In this document: piece after piece, positions 45,468-56,536 of the stretch
Numbering within the stretch: the first letter of the stretch is position 1
Layout: each line of letters starts with the position of its first letter
Assembly (NCBI RefSeq): GCF_002575655.3
Contig: NC_053035.3
Location: forward strand, 498,882,601-498,946,600
Source: Aegilops tauschii subsp. strangulata
Taxonomy: Eukaryota; Streptophyta; Magnoliopsida; Poales; Poaceae
Direction: 5' to 3'
DNA: 64,000 nt
The notes under the pieces: model-generated
Databases searched by the model: none
What the model was told of the DNA's origin: nothing
The model's input: the letters and a program-made list of their open reading frames with translations, nothing else
Program-made: the position numbers and the translations under genes

Positions 45468-45782
45468 TAATCTTTTTTATGATTCATGGAATTGCGCATT
45501 GTAAAGCATAAAGTAAAAACAAATAATGGCAATTCAACTAGAAAAAAAGTTTGGGCAGTTATGATACGGAAGATTCTAGAACAAAAGAGAAACACTGTTG
45601 TTTTGAGGTTTGTGCATTATTCTTAAGTTCAACCATGGAGTCTGCTAGATTGTACATGTGGCAAAATCCGGTGGGGGGCTAGAAGATGGTGCGAGGGGCC
45701 GAGTGGAGGGGGACTATGAAGGAATGCACAAGTGCGAGATCGATATTTAGAGAGAGGGGGCGAACACGTGCGCTGTTGCGCG

Positions 45783-45976
45783 CAGTGGCGGAGCCATGAA
45801 AAATAAATGAGCTAGGGGGCCAAGCATTTCTAATCCTTTACGAGGAGGGTCAATTCATGAACTTAAACCATTTTTAGCAGCAATTGTCTAATGATCACAT
45901 TCATATTAGCCTCGATATATAGTGATGTTAGGGGGGAGGGGGGCAGGGCCCTTACTGCCCCCTGTCTTCGCCATTG
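45783..45976. mobile_element. hAT-like MITE (CAGTGGCGGAG ends)
   Basis: It starts CAGTGGCGGAGCCATG and ends TGTCTTCGCCATTG, inverse of each other over about 11 bases. The flanks GTTGCGCG and TGCACGCG resemble an imperfect 8-bp duplication. It lies in the loop of the foldback element. Confidence 0.65.
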
Positions 45977-47289
45977 TGCACGCGTCTGAGAGATGAAGCG
46001 GAAGGCATGGATGATGAGAGGGGGACGTTGGATATATAATTAATGTGGGTGTATTAGCTATATATGTTAATCCTATATAGAGAGAGGTATAGATTGATCG
46101 ATGTGGACGTGGGAAAGAGGGTGAGACCTCACTGGATATATCGATTGATCGGTTTGTGTGGAAAACTATGAAAGACCTAGCTATATACACACATACATAG
46201 AGGAACATCGATCGTTGCGCATGCACGCGTGAGAGATAAAGAATGCGCGATATGATGGAGAGGGGGATGTGTGTGGGTATGTGCCTTCATGGGAGACCGA
46301 CCTGAAAAAAAAGATTGTATGCGTGCGATGGATACTGCCGACTGGTAGTGTGTGTGCATGCATGCACGAGAGAAAGTTAGTGGTACAATTATAAAGAGAA
46401 GACTACTGTGTGGGTGTAAAAGAATAGGTGAGGTCATAATCAATGTAAAGTTGAATTCAAATATTTGAATAAGAGATCCTGATGTTTGAAACCCATGCAT
46501 GTATGAATATAACGGAGATCTGCGCGGTGTGGTTTGGAAACGAGCATGTTGTAATGTATACACATTGAACAAGGTCAGACTGATTTGAATTTGAGATACC
46601 GATGGCAGACATCATTTGGCCACCCGTGCATGGACACACTATTCTAATTGGAGATGATGGGCGGCTTTCGCATCACATATCTATATCGATACCCTTATAT
46701 ATATATTATATTATATATTTTTTATATTATGTGCGGGTAACTTTAACTTTGAAAGATGGTCGTTGGATGAGGCGAATCCGATGGTCCAAAGATGGCAAAT
46801 TTGAGCACTACTGGCCGTTGGATATCATCTAGATTCCACCAGATTTCGCCACATGTATAATCTAGAAGACTCCATGGTTGAACTTAAGCATAATGCACAA
46901 ACATCAAAACACAAGCACTTCTTATTTGTTCTAGAATCTTCCGTATCAGAATTGCCCAAATGTTTTTCTACATGATTTGCCATTATTTGTTTTTACTTTA
47001 ATTCTTACGACCCACAATTCCATGAATCTTAAAATAGATTAGCTTTCTTATAAAAACTAGATGATTTTGAATGAAATGAACTATAAGAATTAAACGAACA
47101 TCTACATCATGCATATATGACTCAAAGCTTGCATGCTATAATGTGGTATTTATTCATAATTTGGTTGCCAAATCTCATGCGTGCAATGCACGTGTACCTT
47201 ACTCTAGTCTAAATGGTATTTGTGTGTGTGTTGTGCGTGTTGAGGTGCAAACTGTCTTTTTTTTGGGTACACATTAAGCTTGTTCTTCC

Positions 47290-47480
47290 GAAATTTCAAG
47301 CCGCGCCTTGTTATGCCGAAAATTCAAGCTAGCGTCTCTGTCTATCGTGCTGCGAAACTCCCGCCTCTTCAACCCGCGCCTTGTTAGCCCAAAATATTTA
47401 AGATATATTTTTGTCTCGTTGTGCTCCGACAACTCCCTCCATCTCAACCCGCTCCTTGCTATTCCGAAATTACAACGCGC
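47290..47480. repeat. About 75-bp triplicated block upstream of the multi-exon gene
   Basis: CCGCGCCTTGTTATGCCGAA (47301), CCGCGCCTTGTTAGCCCAAA (47377) and CCGCTCCTTGCTATTCCGAA (47451) recur at steps of about 75 bp just before the gene, so they may be part of its promoter. Confidence 0.8.
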
Positions 47481-47615
47481 GCGAAAACTCCCACCTCCTG
47501 TGAAATCCCGACACGCGAAATGCCCGTGGTACCCCTAAACCGAAAGAACCGCCTCAAATCGGTGAGGGTACTTTCGTAACTTACCCCACATTTCGGACAA
47601 GCGCGTCTCTAAGCC

Positions 47616-50600
47616 ATGGTTCCCCACTGCCATCCCATCCGCCCACCCATTCGTACACCGAGGCCGCGAAAACCCGCGACGAAACCCCAAACCCTGCTCC
47701 GTCCGCCACCCAGCCGGAGCCTCTTCCCCGACGACGTCGTCCAAAGCAACACCTCGACGTCCCTCATCCACCGTACCGGATGAGGATCCGTCGTCGATCT
47801 CATCGTCCCGCCAGCTCAGCCACCCCGTCCTCCACCTCCAAGGAGCTACCCCGACGTTCCCCTCGTCTTTCGCGCCACCTCCATTCCCACACCGCCATCT
47901 TCACCTGCACCACCGGAAGAGCATCATCATCACCGTTTCCTCGGATGAAGCTGCGGCCTAATCGGCGCCACCAAAGAGGTTGTACACTAATCGCCGCATT
48001 TTCTTCTTGATTCGATCTCACGGTGCTGCCGGCGCTCGGTCCCGAGCCGACACGGCGCGGCTCCATCCACGGCGGGCGTCGCCGGCCACTTCCTCCATGG
48101 CGTCGCTCCCTCGGCGGCGACGTCCACATCAGTAGGAGCTGCTGCTGCTTTAGCTCACGCTCGCGCTGCTGCTCTACTCTTGCTCTTGGTCCCCTGCCTA
48201 GTCAGCTCTTGCTATTGCTCTTGCTCGCCCTGCTGCTCTCGCTCTTGCTCTTGCTTGCGATGCTGCTACGATTTAGCTACACTTCAGTCGACTGAATCGA
48301 CTTTTGGGTCAGTCAATTTTCAGGGGGTGGGGGGCTCGCCGGGGTGAAGGAAGAACCAGCCACAGCGGGGAGGGGGCTCGCCGGATAGGTATCCCACTAT
48401 CTATCTTAGGGTTCAGGATGGGGGCGGTGGTCGCCGGCGGTGGCGGGGTTTTGGCGGGGCGGTGGCGTGGGGATCGCCGGAGAAAAAGCTCGGCACGGGG
48501 GGCCTAGAGGGATGGCCGGGGCGGCGGCGGACCGGCGGTGTGGAGTGTTTTCGGGGCGGGCGGGGCGGCGCACCGCCGGCCGCGGGAGGCGGGGGGCTGC
48601 TGTTTGGCCGGTGGTGGCTGGCGGCTCAGGGGGGTGGAAGTTGAAGATGAACCGCATGCCCTTGATTTCGTATCCAACGGCTGCAAGTTAAATTCAGTTT
48701 CGACAGTTAAGTTCAGAGATGAGCGGCTGATGTATTTTACATCTAGCACTTTGTGATTATGTATTTTATGTCATGTATTGGAGATGCTATTAGAATTCCA
48801 CTCAGGTTAACGTTGTTCGTTGTCTCTCTTGTCCTGCTTCAGCCTCGGCGTCGTACAACTCACCGGAGCTGCTCCAACGACGAAACCCTCCATCACAGCG
48901 GAGCAGTACCTCGGGCTCCATCTCCAGACGCCTAAGATCTTCTTCCCCTCCTCCGACAGCCAAGTCAGCCGGAGCATCCTCACCGGCCAACCCAATCACG
49001 CTGAGATCGACATGGCTTTGCCAAAGAGGTCGTACACTTGTTGCATCTCTTTTTTACTCTACATGTTATATATATTGTCCACTGAGCACTCGTAGTAACG
49101 GGAAAGATGATTATTTTATCCTACTATATGACAAGCAGTGAGGTACCAGGCAACTTAGCTATTCGTGATGGACTCTCTTGAACGCCATCATTATTTATCT
49201 CTGCGCGTTTGAGCTGTGCATTTGTCGATGGGCCTAGGAGTTGAGCTAGTATGGCAGTGGCCTGGGTCCAATGTAATAGAAGTAGCACAAAAACATTTTT
49301 TAGTGTAGGATTTTCCTTGCTCAAGCCTGCCTACTAGAATCGCCAGTGCTTGAAAGGAAAAGTGAATGAAAAACATCGGAATTGGAAAGTTTCCTATGGT
49401 ACTACTTTTCATGAATTTGGTGCAAAGGAATGGAGCAAAGGAAAACTGTAGGATTTGTTCCTTTAGTGTCTCCTTGAAATAAAAACCGTAGGAATTCTAA
49501 TTTGCACTTCTCCTCCTTTTCATATTCCTATTCATCAAGCACAAGACTAGGAGATAGTAGCATAATAGCATTATAACCATACATTTTCTTGTGGTTTGAC
49601 TTAATCTCACCATGCTTTTTTGCATCCTATGATCTTCCAATTGTTGTGAATCAAACACCCAGATTGGCAGAAATATTGTGTTTTTAAATTCTCTGTTTTG
49701 CACGTGCATTCCTATCCTATTCCTGTCTATTTCCTATCCCTGCATTGTTAGAATCCTCAAATTCAAACAAGCCCTTACTCAATTACTTCTGTTACAGATA
49801 TGTGTCAAAGAAAACCTTGTGTGGTTTGTCCTGCTCCTGCGGCGCTGTGTTCCACCCCAGCTCAGCTGCTCCAACGACGGAAGGGTTCACCACAGCAGGG
49901 ATACGCTCTCCAGACTGTCTTTCGCCGCCTCAGATCTTCTTCCCCGCCGCCGGCAGCCACGGCAACTGCATTACCAGCATCAACTGAGCAGATGACCTTG
50001 AGGACTACACGGGTCCGCAAGAGAGGTCGCACTCTTCCGTGTCTGCTTACGTTATGCGTCGCTTAATATGATGACATGCTACATTATCGTCGTGTTCACC
50101 TATTAGACTACGAGTCAGGTCCAAACTAATGCTGAAATTTGAGTTTTTAAATGGTTGTGGGATACATATTGGGGCAGCAATCAGTACTATCTGTCTACTA
50201 TCTGGTTAATCTCCGGTGTTTACTATGAGTTTCATGTTGGGTGCAAACAAACATTAAAGGAGCCATTATCTGTATTTTTTAACTAAAGCTATTATCTGCC
50301 TGCTATCATTGGTTTTGGGTCTATGCACAGTTTGCTACCATCACTCTGGATTTGTGCATGCACTCCTTACATAATCTCACTATGTTTTATTCCTATGCAT
50401 GCCAGTTATTGTACACAATGGAACTGATCATGTAGAGCAAAAGAGACGAGCCTTGCGTGGCAATAAAATTTCATGTAGATGTCGTTCCATGGTGGGCGCA
50501 AAGGCAGCCCCCCTCCACCCATTTCAGATCGTAATCAAGAGGAAGATAACTGTTCCGAGGGGGATTCAGAAGGAGAAGACCACTCCTATTTACCCCATGA

Positions 50601-53517
50601 GGTCTTCGCTCTAACTTGGCATGCTGATGTTGGTAATATCATGCATATGGTGCCTTGCATTGCTTACTGTATACATTAAAGATGTCATCTGCTTAGTTTA
50701 GACATGCTTTGTGTCAATGCCATCTGTTTAGTTTCTTTATCGTATATGTGAATCATGCAATGCCATCTTGTCTAGCCAGGCATCATATATGTGAATTTTG
50801 CAATGCCACCCTGGTTAGCCAGTCATCTTATATGTGAATTATATCATGCCATCAGTTTTTTATTACGTGTTAAATTTGTCAACAATTTTAGTACATTCAA
50901 TTACTCTTCTTGTGCATCAGCCATTCGGCACGGTCATGGAAAAATCTGGAGTGGAAACAAGGTCTTCAGAGCAGACAATGCTATCTGACGAAGCACATGT
51001 CTTGCTGATTACCGATAGCTCCTCAGAGGAGGATTCAGAGACAGATGACCAGTCATATTCCCCCCCCCGTGGTGCATGCCCTAACTTGCCAGGGTTATGT
51101 TGCTCATATCGTGCGTATGGTATCTTGCATTGCTATGTCATTTGCTTAGTTTAGACATGCTTTGTGTGAATGCCACCTGTTTAGTGTCTAATTACCATAT
51201 ATGTGAATTATGCAATGCCATCTTGTTGCAAGACATTATATATGTGAATTATGCAATGTTATCTTGTTGCAAGGCATTATGTATGTGAATTATGCAATGC
51301 CATGCTGTTTAGGCAAGCGTCATTTATGTGAATTATATCATGCCGTCCTTTTTTTGTATTTCTCATTGCTTTTGTCGACAATTTTTGTATATTCAACTGC
51401 TCTTCCTATGCATCAGCCATTTGAATTGGTGATGGAGAAATCTGGAGTGAAAACAAGGTCTTCAGAGCAGACAATGCTACCTGCTGAAGCAGATATCTTG
51501 CTGGTTACAGATAGCTCTTCAGAGGAGGATTCAGAGGCAGATGACCAGTCCTATTATCCCCCTGAGGTGTATGCTCAAACTTGGCAGGGGTATATTACTC
51601 ATATAATGCATATGTTGTATTGCAATGCTTAGTTTTTACATCATATACACAATATTGAATGCCATCTCCTTAGTTGACACATCATATATGCGATTGCCCT
51701 CTGCTCACTTCCTTAGTATATAAATCATATATTTGAATTATGTCATGCCATGATGTTTACATAGACAGCTTGTTTCTAAATTATGGCATGCCAACCCATT
51801 TTCTAAAGACATAATATAGCTATATCATCTCATCCTATTTACATAGTCATCATATTTTAAATTATGTCATTCTATCCGTGAATTATATCATGCCATCATG
51901 TTTCCATCGACGGCATGTTTGTGATTTATGGCATGCCAACCACTTTAATAGACACATCGTATAGTTATATCTTGTCATCCTGTTTACATAGTCATCATAT
52001 TTTGAAGTATGTCATTCTATCCGGTTTAGTTAGCCATCATACATGTGAAATTGTGTCATGCTATCCTGTTTAATTAGCCATCATATATGTGAAATTATGT
52101 CCTGCTATTCTGTTTGCTTAGACAACATAAATGTGAATTATTTCATGCCCTGTTTTCTTCCCTACTATCCATTGCACCTGTCTATCTTACAATGTCTGTA
52201 CATTCAATTACTTTTCTTGTTTATCAGCCATTTCAATTGGAGGGAGTGATGGCAGTATCTGTGGGAGTAAAAACACGGTCTTCAGAAAAGATCGTGTTAC
52301 CTGTCGATGCAGATAGAACAACGGTTGTACTTGCCCAAGAACCAGCCCCACCACACATGACCCACACTCATGCAGATTGCACCCCTACCCAGTTGGACAG
52401 AGAACCAGCTACACCCCTTCTAACCCCAACCCCAGCAGATAGACACCCAGTTCCCGTTGACATAGCACCGTCTCCACCACAGAGCACCCAAACACGAGCA
52501 GTTAGTAAGGCAACTGCAGTGCCCAAATCACGAGGACCACCACTCCGAACCCGAAGTCAACGCTTAAAGCAGAAGAAGAATTGTTCTCAGGTCAGGTTCC
52601 GTAGCTATGGTTCATACTACTTTGCTCTTGCATCACTGTATTTACTGATACCAACTAATTTCAAATTTGAAGGATGCAATTGAAACTCCAATGGCGCAAC
52701 AGGTATGTTTTAAACCTGTTTCTTCAACGTGTTTGGCTGTTTGCTGTTGTAACTTGCTCCATGTTGATTTCAGTTTCAATTGAATAAACAGTTATGTTCT
52801 CATGCGATGCACATTACAAGTGTTGTTATTGCTCCGTAGTTTCCCACACTTATATTCTGTCTATGCTGCTTTGTCTTAAATAGATATGATTCGAACTGTA
52901 TCTATCTTGATTTGGCAACATAAACTAGAATGATATAGACCATATAGTGACCATACTACATGGATATATGTTTGTTTCATGCTGTTATCTTGTCCACCTT
53001 ACTACTGAACTGGTTTACCAAAATGAGTTTCATATACTACATTGTAAACCTAAGATGTGTTTGTTTGTTTCTCTTTTAGAACGCAGATAAGATATTGGAG
53101 AAGAGTACCCTGTTATGCAATGGTAAAGGAAGTAATGCAGATAAGGTTCAAGATAGTGAGACATCCCTGTTGGTCTCCAAGAAAGCTGATAAAAACTATA
53201 CTAAAGACACTGAGACAACCCCAAAGTCCTGTCTTGATGTAGTGTTCGAGTTACTGGCTACCACTGCTGGCACCAGCTCTTCGAACTCGTTGCCTGAATC
53301 AGTTCGGCTTCTTGAGTCTCAACTTCAAGTTGAAAGACATCGATCAGATGTTATGCGACAGGAAGCCGAAGGACTGAGGAAGTCCCTACAAAATTCAGAT
53401 GCATACTTTCTGGTGCAACAGCAAGCGCTGGAGGACTTAAGCGCCAAACAAGAGAAAGTTAATAAGCTTGCTAAGCATCTTGCCAGCATTATTTGTACCC
53501 AGGATATTGTTTCTTGA
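47616..53517 (+). CDS. Multi-exon CACTA gene, possible TNPA-like protein with duplicated exons
   Basis: Exons are tentative. A first exon lies around 47616-47990. 48843-49028 (acceptor TGCTTCAG, donor GAGGTCGTAC) and about 49798-50028 are related to each other (GAAPTTK.SITA versus SAAPTTEGFTTA, then P(K/Q)IFFP). Next come related acidic exons: about 50404-50625, 50921-51088, 51417-51588 and 52228-52590, with PF..VMEKSGV.TRSSEQTML and DSSSEEDSE(A/T)DDQSY; the last is Pro/Thr-rich and ends basic (LRTRSQRLKQKKN). The terminal exon, 53080-53517, is a coiled coil (LESQLQVERHRSDVMRQEAE, then KQEKVNKLAKHL) with a stop at 53515-53517. TNPA of En/Spm is also multi-exon, near one end, and dimerises, so this is a candidate; a captured host gene is the alternative. 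Confidence 0.55.
50690..52140. repeat. Intronic mini-repeats (ATATGTGAATTATGCAATGCCATC)
   Basis: Introns between the duplicated exons consist of many imperfect copies of a word of about 36-45 bp with CATATATGTGAATTATG and CAATGCCATCTTGTT. Clusters are at 50700-50880, 51130-51345 and 51640-52140. They expanded together with the exons. Confidence 0.85.
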
Positions 53518-53809
53518 GCTCTTCTGAAGTGGTTTCAGTTCTGGACTTGTTTTGCTGCGGCGTTTATATGCTGTTGTGTTCCCTATATTTGCACTGGTGG
53601 CGAACTTTGATGCCCAGTGGATGTAATATGTGTAATAGCCGTGATAGCCTAGTGTAAGTTGCTTGGTTATTTATTTCCTTGTTGTCTTGTTTATTTGTTT
53701 GCTTGTAGTCAGTGCAGTTCTTTTTCTGCGGTTTGCTAGTGGCTGCAATAACCTATTTTTTAAACCTAGGCCACAATAACCATGGGCTAATATTTACTAT
53801 AGTGACACT

Positions 53810-53944
53810 GGGCCTCCTACGGGCCGTAGAAACAGTGGGCCTTCTACGGGACGTAGAAACAGTGGGCCTTCTACGGGCCGTAGAAACAATGGGCCTTCTA
53901 TGGGCCGTATCATCAATGGGCCTTATACGGGCCGTATGATCGAT
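53810..53944. repeat. 27-bp tandem repeat, five copies
   Basis: GGGCC(T/C)TCTACGGG.CGTA-type units start at 53810, 53837, 53864, 53891 and 53918, exactly 27 bp apart. 27 is a multiple of three, so the DNA reads as a repeated peptide (LLRAVETVG) on the plus strand; this is a by-product, not evidence of a gene. Confidence 0.95.
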
Positions 53945-54840
53945 TGGCCAAACATGGGCCAAACAGACCGCATTCTGGCCGCAAACGGGCTAGAGTTGGA
54001 ATTGTCCGTTCATGGGCCGACCATAACGGGCCATCGTTAATAGGCCGTATTTGATGACGCTATGAAAACGGCCCAACGTATTAACGGACCACAAACGGGC
54101 TGAATTTGGCCCACAAGCAGAAAATGATAGTAACGGGCCATAAGTAAACGAATGCTGGAAAATAGCCCAAGAATAAATGGGATCTGAGAAGGCCGAAAGA
54201 TAACATGGGCTAGAAACGGCCCAACGGAATAACGGCCGTTAATGGGTATAAAGTGATACACTGTTCTTTACGGGCCAGTTTCACCACGGGCCGTTAATGG
54301 GTGTAAAGTGATACACTGTTCATTACGGGCCAGTTTCACCACGGGCTGTTAATAGGCCAAGAGTTACATAGGGCCTCATATGGGCCGAAAGACGTCATGG
54401 GCCATACATGGGCCAGAAGTGAAAACGGGATGGAATCATATTGGATGGCCCAGATGACGCTATTGGGCCTAATTCAAATAGTGCGTAACGGGCCTTGGGT
54501 TAGCGGGCTGTAAATGGGCTATATGCGAACAGGCCGTTAACAGGCTTTCCATGGGCCGGCCCGCCACCTTTTGACCAAGTCAAACGGGCCGGCCTTTTCA
54601 CAGGAATGGGCCTCTATTGGGCCGTGCCACGTGTCGACGTATCATAGGCGCCTTCTGTCCAATGAGTGGATGACATCTGTCCCAGCGATGAGCCGACACG
54701 TGTTTCCTCCAGCCAATGATGATTTTACACGTGGAAAATCCCCATTGGTCGGGGTTGTTAACGGGTTATCGGATCCAAAACCCGACCCGATAGCTTAACG
54801 GCGTTCCGTTACGGTGGATGCCACGTGTCGGTCACCCTTG
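53945..54840. repeat. CACTA right subterminal region rich in GGGCC words
   Basis: GGGCC or its complement GGCCC occurs dozens of times, often as ACGGGCCGT or ATGGGCC, in both orientations. A 55-bp duplication with GTGATACACTGTTC(T/A)TTACG lies at 54241 and 54296. Short, dense, two-orientation motifs near an end are typical of CACTA transposase-accessory binding regions. Confidence 0.85.
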
Positions 54841-55029
54841 ACGAAAGCACTTCTGTGACGCGCGATTTATCGTCATGGAAGTGGACACTTCCGTGATGAT
54901 AATTTTGGTAATGTCATGGAACACTTCTACGACAGCACAGGTATGACTATCTTGATTCTGTCATAAATTTGTCATGGATGTACATGCATGACAAAAAACG
55001 CGACCTACTGTGACAAACACGTATCATCA

Positions 55030-55053
55030 CGGAAGTGTATTTTTTTTGTAGTG
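55030..55053 (-). repeat. CACTA right terminal inverted repeat
   Basis: Minus strand CACTACAAAAAAAATACAC, then TTCCGTGA. It is followed by CTT, the second copy of the target duplication (55054-55056). TGACA words follow inward (54840-55020). Confidence 0.93.
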
Positions 55054-55199
55054 CTTGTAAGCGAGCCAGGCAAACAATCTACATCAAAGGGGGGCACGGC
55101 AATCCCATACGACCGTCCTATTAGATCTTTCTCCCGTCCAACATACCTTCTATTCTAAGCTGATTACACAGAGAATTTTCCTGGTGGCTCCCAGGCCCA

Positions 55200-55640
55200 T
55201 CTAGCTTCACCTTCCACCTCCGGTAGTAAGGTAATTAATGACCAAAACACATTCCCAAAGGGCAAGGCACTGTACCAGTTCGTCATAGTTCATGTCAGGC
55301 CCAACATCCTGAGACCACACATTGTTGGTAAGGCCTTCCAGAACCGTCCGTGACGCTTGCACACGCGGTCTGACCCGATCATAAATTGCTGACGCGATGT
55401 CTTGCGCTAGCATGCCATCGATCCATTGATCATCCCAGAAGAAGGAGGATCCACCATTCCCCACGTGAACAAACACTACAGATCTATAAATATGTCAAAT
55501 TCCTTCCAAGGCCTCGCCCCATAAACACGCTACAACCAGAGTCAGCTCACCTGCAACGCCATGTTCAACCATCTCAAGTTCGGTAGCCCAATCCCGCCAG
55601 ACCTCTTGTGCATGCAGATTACCTCCCAAGTGACAGCGCA
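55200..55640 (-). pseudogene. LINE fragment, C-terminal end of RT ORF
   Basis: Minus strand 55476-55207 contains VHVGNGGSSFFWDDQWIDG, the typical phrase after the RT domain of plant LINEs (VGNG....FW.D.W..G), followed by a decayed zf-RVT approach (TVLEGLTNNVW). 55640-55480 continues the same element upstream (WRDWATELEM) with breaks. It is a short, inactive remnant. Confidence 0.7.
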
Positions 55641-56160
55641 GCTCCAGCCATTGGCCTAAGCAATTCCTACCCACTACCCAGAGAGAGAATTCCTTATTTG
55701 GCCCTTTAAGTCTACTTACCTTTTTTGGCGCTAGTAAAAAATCTTACCTTTTTGACATTCAAACTTCATTTTGTTCCTTCGATGACATTTCTGTCAGTTT
55801 TGGCCACTAATACCGTCAAGGGCAACCTGAAAAGTCTTTTTACCCCTGCTTGAGCTCACTAGGGAAAACACCGAAAACGCTATTACCAAACTTCCTCCCG
55901 TTTCCCAACCCCGAGTCGATGTTGCTGCTGCAGATGTGGCGGCCTGGCGGGGAGAAACTAGGCGAATCCTTAGCCTCGGTGTTGGTTTTAGATCGCTGGA
56001 ATGCATACATGCAAAGCTAGGCTAAAACAAGCACATAGGCAGCTTCATTGATTCTTGTATGCGCTTGATTGATTTCCTAGCAGTAGCACAAGCACTTACA
56101 CATGCATGTGAATGCTTGGACTAGCTTCAACTGGATCGATTGTCTCGGGCTCGGCCTGCC
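55641..56160. other. Stretch without a gene
   Basis: No domain recognised. The plus strand has simple text such as GGCGCTAGTAAAAAATCTTACC; 56040-56130 is anonymous. Confidence 0.5.
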
Positions 56161-56254
56161 TCAGAGCATGTCTAATAGAACCCTCAAACCCTTAAAGCAG
56201 TTTTAAGGGTTGAGAAGTGCCAGCTTTTGGCACTTTTAAGGGTTGAAAAACAGG

Positions 56255-56328
56255 GGCAAAGACTAGAACCCTCAAACCCATCCCTTAAAGCAGTTTAAGG
56301 GATGGGTTTGAGGGTTCTAGTCTTTGCC
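56255..56328. repeat. Perfect hairpin, 35-bp arms and 4-nt loop
   Basis: Arms 56255-56289 (GGCAAAGACTAGAACCCTCA onward) and 56294-56328 are exact reverse complements, with GCAG between them. A smaller related hairpin (AACCCTTAAAGCAGTTTTAA) lies just upstream at 56192-56220. It is located in the Harbinger terminal region. Confidence 0.97.
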
Positions 56329-56536
56329 TCAACCCCAACCTTTAAATCTATCATTTGACATCTCACAATTTATGACTACAAGAACACAATCAACCTCTAA
56401 ACATACTACCAAATGACAATCATTGATGCATGGTTTAATAGTTTACATCACAAAATCATCATCTTCCCCCTCTCATCGGCACCATCACCAAAAAGTTGCA
56501 CCTCGGCGCCATCTCCTAGACCACATGCGGGCTCCA

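Larger units (their letters stand above)
45021..47209. mobile_element. Foldback element with long terminal inverted repeats, Mutator-like
   Basis: The left arm starts CTAGTAAGGTACACGTGCAT (about 45023) and the right arm is its inverse ending at about 47207 (CTAGAGTAAGGTACACGTGC). Homology extends inward for about 400 bp: left 45023-45190 plus 45471-45680, right 46815-47207, including the words CATGGAGTCT/AGACTCCATGG and AGTAAAAACAAATAATGGCA. The left arm is split by a MITE. The central 1.1 kb has no transposase. Long arms suggest a Mutator-like or foldback element, but I cannot confirm a 9-bp duplication. Confidence 0.75.
32539..55053. mobile_element. 22.5-kb CACTA DNA transposon carrying cargo genes
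   Basis: The left end is CACTAAAAAAAAGACAC and the right end, inverted, is CACTACAAAAAAAATACAC; both continue with (A/T)TCCGTGA. The flanks are CTT on both sides. Both subterminal regions are rich in TATGACA/CATGACA words, as expected for binding sites of a TNPA-type protein, and contain tandem arrays. Inside are four gene-like units, a foldback element and several MITEs. I could not find a TNP2/Transposase_21 region, so it is probably non-autonomous or its transposase was lost. Intact ends with a matching duplication argue for a single insertion. The family cannot be named with confidence. Confidence 0.9.

Noticed and set aside
46680..46735. TATATATATATTATATT stretch as a promoter
   Set aside because: It is a low-complexity AT run in the loop of a foldback element with no gene properly placed behind it.
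47780..48010. A 76-codon Arg/Ser-rich frame as the definite first exon of the CACTA gene
   Set aside because: A second frame from the ATG at 47616 is also possible, and I cannot decide without transcripts; therefore it is kept only as part of the tentative gene model.
53810..53944. CRISPR-like regular array
   Set aside because: Units are directly tandem with no distinct spacers, and the context is a plant transposon.
53712..53962. Repeated-peptide ORFs on both strands (VETVGLLR type)
   Set aside because: The 27-bp DNA repeat, a multiple of three, creates them; GGGCC-rich subterminal DNA is the simpler explanation.
55794..56006. 70-codon minus-strand ORF
   Set aside because: No recognisable domain or splice context; it is a short open frame in anonymous sequence.
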